Positions 61,101-64,000 of a stretch of 64,000 nucleotides of DNA are shown here, piece by piece (position 1 is the stretch's first letter; each line of letters begins with the position of its first letter). A program made the position numbers and the translations under genes. A model generated the notes under the pieces. It made no database searches, had not been told where the DNA came from, and was given only the letters and a program-made list of their open reading frames with translations. The stretch is from Lachnospiraceae bacterium (GTDB taxonomy: Bacteria > Bacillota > Clostridia > Lachnospirales > Lachnospiraceae). The stretch is taken from assembly GCA_015057035.1 (NCBI GenBank), contig SVFC01000012.1, positions 1-64,000 on the forward strand, read 5' to 3'.

Positions 61101-62507
61101 TTCCTTGGAGGTTTCATCGCCAAGCAAATCTTCGAAGAAATGCTTCTCTTCGCTGGCGTTGTTATTGGCCTCTGTGAAATAAATAATTTTTCCGTTATAA
61201 GTAAGGTATGGTGTCTTAGTTCCGCTGATAGAAGCTACTGACATGGTTCCTGCATATGTACCAGGTGAACCAACGGTACCAGTATCAGGGTTTGATGTAA
61301 GACCTAAGTTACCATTTGCTTCAGAACCATATGCTGAACTGTAACTGTTAGATGCAGCAACGATAACGCTGATACCAGCTTCTCTGATTCTGTCGTATAC
61401 ACCGTTTAACACTTCTTCGTCAGACTCACGGCTGAAGCCACAAGCTGTACCAAGGGACATATTGATTACGTCAACGCCAAGTACAACACAGTCTTCCAAA
61501 GCGGATAAAATCCAAGTTGCACGAGCAGTGTCCATAACGTCAGAGAAAATCTTCATTGCAACTAACTGTGCATTTGGAGCAACACCTGTGATAGTGTCAT
61601 CCTTACCTACGATAACACCAGATACGTGAGTACCATGGTTGTTATGTGTTGAATATGGATCAGAATCTCCGTCTGCATAGTCGAAACCGAATGGAACTTT
61701 GTTGTTGATAAATACATCATCAACGGTAAGACCATCTACAAGCTCACTTGCAACAGTATCTTTGATTACTGCTGCTACGTCCTGATATGTAAGACCAAGG
61801 TTTGTAGAAGTGAAGTTGTTTGGCGAGAATGCGGTGTGGTTTGAATCAAGACCAGTATCAAGAACTGCCACTACCATTCCGCTTCCGTCATATCCTGATG
61901 CAGAACTGTCAAAAATACCAGTTCCTTCGTAGATGCTAACTGCGTTTTCTACAAGTTTGGTTTCTGCTGCTTTGTACTCTTCACCGATAATTGCTGTTGC
62001 GCCTTTTCCAAGGGACTTGCAAGTATCTGTAAAATCACCAGCTTTGATTCGGATTTCAAAACCACTGATTACAGTGTTGTAATCCTCGCCGATGGTGTAC
62101 GCTACACCTTTTTTATCTAATTTTTCAAGAATCTGTGCTTTTCTCTCTGCAATCTCTGCTTTGATATCTGCAGCGTCATCACTGTAGAGTGCATAATCTT
62201 TAAAACTCATAGTTTTATTCGTTTTATCATATGCATCCATAATTGTGATGGTATCCAGAGAAATGATGACTGAGATTTCCTGATCATCCTTGATTCCTTC
62301 TGGAAGTCGGAACATTACATTGTTATCAAAAAACTTGGTAATGTCTCCAGTTGTAAGCACGTTTTCCAATCTCTCAACAAAGGAAGCTGTATGTTTTCCA
62401 TCAGAAGCCAATGTTAAATCCGCTGGAAGATACACGCCTAACATTCCAAAAATTAACAGAAATGCCAGAACTCTCTTTCCCATTTGAGCAAACATGTTTT
62501 TCTTCAT
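55170..62507 (-). CDS. giant membrane-anchored S8 protease with PA, Big2 and BspA-type LRR domains
   Basis: A 2445-residue surface enzyme of the C5a-peptidase/PrtP-like subtilases. A signal peptide (about 1-35) and prodomain (about 40-190) precede the catalytic domain: Asp217 (VLDTGLD), His291 (NNHGTH), oxyanion Asn387 and Ser611 (GTSMACP). A PA insert lies at about 430-560. Then Fn3-like domains, a Big2 domain (about 1360-1430) and a run of BspA-type LRR_5 repeats (about 1440-2180). Near the end are a helical FIVAR-like segment, one membrane helix (about 2375-2395), a basic stop, and a highly acidic tail with two copies of EVEVEFYE. There is no LPxTG motif; the tail should be cytoplasmic. 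First gene of the peptide-import operon. Confidence 0.9.
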   Translation of the reverse strand: MKKNMFAQMGKRVLAFLLIFGMLGVYLPADLTLASDGKHTASFVERLENVLTTGDITKFFDNNVMFRLPEGIKDDQEISVIISLDTITIMDAYDKTNKTMSFKDYALYSDDAADIKAEIAERKAQILEKLDKKGVAYTIGEDYNTVISGFEIRIKAGDFTDTCKSLGKGATAIIGEEYKAAETKLVENAVSIYEGTGIFDSSASGYDGSGMVVAVLDTGLDSNHTAFSPNNFTSTNLGLTYQDVAAVIKDTVASELVDGLTVDDVFINNKVPFGFDYADGDSDPYSTHNNHGTHVSGVIVGKDDTITGVAPNAQLVAMKIFSDVMDTARATWILSALEDCVVLGVDVINMSLGTACGFSRESDEEVLNGVYDRIREAGISVIVAASNSYSSAYGSEANGNLGLTSNPDTGTVGSPGTYAGTMSVASISGTKTPYLTYNGKIIYFTEANNNASEEKHFFEDLLGDETSKEYEFVVIPGVGRTADYTGVDVTGKIVLVRRGQNTFEEKAIIAEKQGAAGIIIYNNVSGDIKMNVGDANLAVCSISQDEGEMLAETGGGKFTISVSQTSGPFISDFSSWGPTPDLGIKPEITAHGGNILSAVTGGSYERLSGTSMACPNLAGLVLLLRQYVVEKFPEIANDNVAVTAMVYQLLMSTADIALNTNGLPYAVRKQGAGLANLESALATTGYITTKDKNGNVMDKTKIELGDDPEKNGVYVLNFTVNNFGETELTYKLGAYVMTEGVSDTKTNAGETTVTEQGYILDGAKVEITTVSGGTLKGEKVTVKPGEKADVTVTITLSDADKAYLNESFANGMYVEGYITLTAEKGTKVNLSVPYLAFYGDWTVAPLFDLEYFDTNKDELDDGISVEDKLMPDAYATRPVGGVSEDYVSYLGSYYFLQDPKDMVIPSNRDHISLSNQEGTIHSLRYVWAGLLRNAAKVDITIKDKTTGEVVFETTDTDVRKSYGDGGSIYPANIEIEFDTIDYNFANNTELEVLLEGSLDYGTDGGKISNEKNTFSFPMTIDIEAPTVQDVHFYYEYDKTAKKNRLYAEVKVYDNHYAMSSQLGYVTMGEDEEGNAIPEIQLFEQYMTPIYSERNGVTTVKYELTDYIYDIKNNAMNGNSFVVTLYDYALNYATYEIGLPDDFQEFYMDGLEEGLTLSPNEVYSLAPIVNPVTEWGELLEFASSRPGVVRVVNDKLVAVSSGKAIIKVSDPVTNKSFTFNVTVLKEGDEGFRKYDKPVADVFKLIGFNTVKAYYILNSEDKEIGDSGSKNFFEGNYNLSLYPSESLYLNYALDAYFPNDTTVEYESSNENIVTIDKTGKVTAVAEGFASVTIKVMMDGKSTYYSETVSVEVKNPYIQTGASLTHYYGNGGLVTIPADLSLTEIGNFAFSNFDYVAKTPEELEFDDAEATKQWYIGENTITKVVIPEGVKKIGAYAFANLTALQEVVLPSTLEAIEYGAFYGCTSLEKITFSGENNLKIINQSAFENCALSGTLDLSSVCIISDYAFAGNQKLKGVTTGDALISIGSYAFAACKNLSTVTITAEKVKYGTYAFTGCESLTEFYVNSAVLPEGMFYECDNLTKVTIGAAVNDIGEFAFRDTLIDTFVISEGNQTYKVQSKNYILSADGKQLIAVAPTVTGDFDAEDIDGIVVSSVGNGAFSHNTKITSIVLDHVTEVGSYAFASNKYLTSITLGKLDKIGEYAFFETGITVLPNFTVDTEIGKYAFAYSQVTSVTIPDKMVVAEGVFAECNKLVTVVVGNDVILGNFAFATNKDECYTVKNYNEDGEKYFYYDFATALKNVTIGNNVVIGEHAFAYAASLESVTLGENAVIEKQAFYNCQSLKNIDLSKVTSIGEYAFSGDVYNICLDDNMQYAAVSKQGTYMYTYHAPAIENVDLTSATTVGAHAFSYCRDLVNVKLGDAITEIPEYTFAGCESLKNINLGKIVTFGDYAFMEADVRAADLSAAKEVGKYAFVNNKHLTELTLNPEGTNLDEGAFTYCETLANVGNLNKSETIGDWAFAYTSIVSADLSGAKYIGTQAFIKEKLTEFNVVLGENIESLGDNPFAMCTIKPFAIMGKEEINDHEVDKLIVTYEISPTVKVVDGSLYSKVPYGWELIVYTGLNPENAKVTEDTVRITSMAFAGAGLSMVTLPNTLGAIGHKAFFDCENLEIVVFGSFDAPILEEEFDPTYYDSFEHVPGAGDYGTYTDYDGNEVQINGMGLVPYFMWNVTGGMYSNVYYGATFVDYVGYVDEKLIMVRPVNGEHYDTFITNQYFDLVIDGPTAPDDITMAAIKAIKAIPERVAYTDKALVEAARAAYSKIATTEQQALVTNYADLITAEQRIIALTPVVDEPADAVPEFSFDGVGLLIIVIVAAVLCGGAYVVSRYNVQIKALFGKLTSKKKEEEEVEVEFYEMENEEVTENVDEVEEDEVEVEFYEIENNEEVVEDEN

Positions 62508-62589
62508 TTTGTGTTACCTCTTTCTTTCAAAAGTACCTATTCCATTACACTAAAGGGCATAGTTCGACACTATGCACACAGTACACTAT

Positions 62590-62618
62590 ATCTTATCGCA
62601 TTTTGGTATAAATTGCAA
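62590..62618 (-). promoter_or_regulatory. promoter of the protease-Opp operon
   Basis: On the minus strand, TTGCAA (62613-62618) and TAAGAT (62590-62595) are 17 bp apart. The leader of about 75 nt contains a 7-bp hairpin GCATAGT/ACTATGC (around 62553-62571), which may be regulatory. Confidence 0.5.
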
Positions 62619-62668
62619 GCAATTCCATAATTTATGCATATATATTCCATAATTATTTTTTATAGTAT

Positions 62669-62697
62669 TTTACATTCATTTTTCCTTGTGTTATACT
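62669..62697 (+). promoter_or_regulatory. promoter of the membrane protein / polyferredoxin genes
   Basis: TTTACA (62669-62674) and TATACT (62692-62697) with a 17-bp spacer, about 35 bp before the ATG at 62732. Confidence 0.7.
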
Positions 62698-62731
62698 AAG
62701 GTGCAAACTAAATATTTTATGGAGGTTACAT

Positions 62732-63175
62732 ATGACAAATGAAACGAAAATGCGTATTCTTCGCATTTACAGTATTCTCCTTGGTGTCGTAATTGTAATT
62801 GCAGCCATCTGTCTTATGGCAGGCTGTCTTAGCATTTATAACTCCGGCGATCAGCCATATTCTCGTGAGATTGTGGCAGAGACGTTCTCCAAAATTGCCA
62901 TTCCTGTATTTTTATGCATTGGAATGATTGTTTTGGGATTTGTTCTAAACTTCCTCTTATCACCAGCAGATGAGAAAAAAGAAAAGAAAACCGTTTCCAT
63001 CAATAAAGAACTAAGCGAAGCAGATTTACTGGAAGCGAAAAGGATTCGCATTAGCAGATACTGCATCTTAGGTGTAGCGGTTCTCTTCTTAGTATACGGA
63101 TTAGCCACCGGTGGAATTGCTGATGTGCTTGCAAAAGCCATCAACATCTGTACCGAGTGCATCGGATTGGGGTGA
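62732..63175 (+). CDS. small polytopic membrane protein paired with polyferredoxin
   Basis: A 147-residue protein with three or four membrane helices (about 10-30, 48-70, 105-128, possibly the end) and a charged cytoplasmic loop (Glu/Lys-rich, about 75-100). GGAGG precedes the ATG. It ends five bases before the NapH-like gene, so they form an operon. It contains a late Cys pair (ICTEC) and no other known motif. Its role is unknown; a membrane partner of the electron-transfer protein is the simplest reading. Confidence 0.7.
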   Translation: MTNETKMRILRIYSILLGVVIVIAAICLMAGCLSIYNSGDQPYSREIVAETFSKIAIPVFLCIGMIVLGFVLNFLLSPADEKKEKKTVSINKELSEADLLEAKRIRISRYCILGVAVLFLVYGLATGGIADVLAKAINICTECIGLG

Positions 63176-63180
63176 TATAG

Positions 63181-64000
63181 ATGAAGAACTTTTTAGAAAA
63201 ATGCAAACGCCTCATTCCATCCAAGAGAAAAATCATCCAGTTGTACTGTGCGCTGCTTTTTAACGCAAACTTAAAAGGCTTTGTCCAGGGTAACATCTAC
63301 AAGGGCAACTCAAAGGCCATCTGTATGCCAGGATTAAACTGTTACTCCTGTCCAGGTGCCGTTACCGCTTGTCCACTTGGTTCCTTACAGGGTTCCTTTA
63401 GTGCAGACCGCAGCACCCTCTTCTATGTTGGAGGAATTCTCCTTCTATATTGCCTGATGTTCGGACGACTGATTTGTGGCTGGTTATGTCCATTCGGACT
63501 CATCCAGGAATTACTGTACAAGATTAAAACACCAAAGCTGAAAAAAGGACCTATTACAAGAATCCTTTCTTACCTGAAATACGTAATTCTTGTAGTATTC
63601 GTATTTATTATTCCAATCGCATATGCATTTAAAGACACTCCTCTTCCAGGATTCTGTAAATACATATGCCCAGCGGGAACCATCGAAGGTGGTCTTGGAC
63701 TTCTGTCAAATGCAGTAAACGAAAGTTACTTTGCAATGCTCGGTCCAATCTTCACCTGGAAATTCTTAGTAATGGTAAGCATCGTCGTGGCATGCATCTT
63801 TGCATTCCGTGCTTTCTGCAGATTCATCTGTCCACTTGGCGCTTTGTACGGATTATTCAATAAAATCTCTATCTTTGGAGTGAAGGTAGACAATTCAAAA
63901 TGTATTAACTGTGATAAATGTATCAGACATTGTAAGATGGACGTTCACCATGTGGGCGACCAGGAATGTATCAGTTGTGGCGAATGTATGGATGTATGTC
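63181..64000 (+). CDS. NapH/YccM-like membrane 4Fe-4S polyferredoxin (3' end missing)
   Basis: The first 273 codons of a gene that runs off the window. About four membrane helices alternate with cysteine motifs of the NapH/NosR C-terminal type: GLNCYSCPGAVTACPLG, CGWLCPFGLIQE, CKYICPAG and CRFICPLGALYG. Two classical ferredoxin motifs follow (CINCDKC with a distal Cys, and CISCGEC). Such proteins carry electrons across or along the membrane from quinols or flavins to extracytoplasmic acceptors. The acceptor, probably encoded just beyond the edge, is not visible. Confidence 0.88.
   Translation, partial: MKNFLEKCKRLIPSKRKIIQLYCALLFNANLKGFVQGNIYKGNSKAICMPGLNCYSCPGAVTACPLGSLQGSFSADRSTLFYVGGILLLYCLMFGRLICGWLCPFGLIQELLYKIKTPKLKKGPITRILSYLKYVILVVFVFIIPIAYAFKDTPLPGFCKYICPAGTIEGGLGLLSNAVNESYFAMLGPIFTWKFLVMVSIVVACIFAFRAFCRFICPLGALYGLFNKISIFGVKVDNSKCINCDKCIRHCKMDVHHVGDQECISCGECMDVC

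Noticed and set aside
55170-62507. Tandem LRR units as a CRISPR-like or DNA repeat array
   Set aside because: The repetition is at protein level (BspA-type LRR) with poor DNA identity and no fixed spacer length.

Overview
This is a low-GC Gram-positive (Firmicutes/Clostridia) chromosome segment. The best guess is a gut-type Lachnospiraceae; genus cannot be set from the sequence alone. The pointers are strong AGGAGG-type ribosome sites, SigA-type promoters, a Bacillus-type ThyA, a Csp-like subtilase, a SpoIID-like cell-wall protein, a complete Gram-positive type IV pilus cluster, an arabinan-degrading glycosidase pair and a large BspA-repeat surface protease. Nearly all genes lie on the minus strand. 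No rRNA, CRISPR array, prophage or insertion sequence was seen.

Layout: 0.2-4.6 kb is a minus-strand operon truA-recJ-(soluble MCP-like protein)-(alpha/beta hydrolase). 4.7-6.0 kb is a SpoIID-like/peptidoglycan-binding protein, divergent from a flavin reductase (6.1 kb). 6.7-10.5 kb is thyA-folA-ilvB-ilvN. 10.6-12.5 kb is a hydrolase fused to a membrane domain, followed by two identical tRNA-Gly(GCC) genes. 13-15.6 kb holds two small membrane proteins and argJ-proC. 15.8-22.9 kb holds a methyl-accepting chemotaxis protein, a citrate synthase preceded by a large cyclic-nucleotide-binding-domain protein, and a Csp-like subtilase.

22.9-36.9 kb is a full type IV pilus cluster: giant GLUG-repeat prepilin, three minor prepilins, PilB, PilT, PilC, PilA, PilD, PilM, PilN, PilO. 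It sits directly downstream of clpX and an SbcD/SbcC-like (YhaO/YhaN-like) pair with gaps under 40 bp. 42.1-46.1 kb is a carbohydrate module: a GH43 arabinanase-like and a GH27 enzyme, divergent from an ArsR-type regulator with a large C-terminal domain. The two promoters share a candidate operator.

46.6-62.5 kb is the most striking locus. A 2445-residue membrane-anchored subtilase with PA, Big2 and BspA-type leucine-rich repeat domains is followed in one direction by a surface lipoprotein and a complete oligopeptide ABC importer (OppA-B-C-D-F), plus a small membrane protein. It reads as a self-contained system for cutting protein outside the cell and importing the peptides. The window ends in a NapH-like polyferredoxin gene that runs off the edge.

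Starts were refined from ribosome-binding sites. Domain calls are by eye, without database searches.
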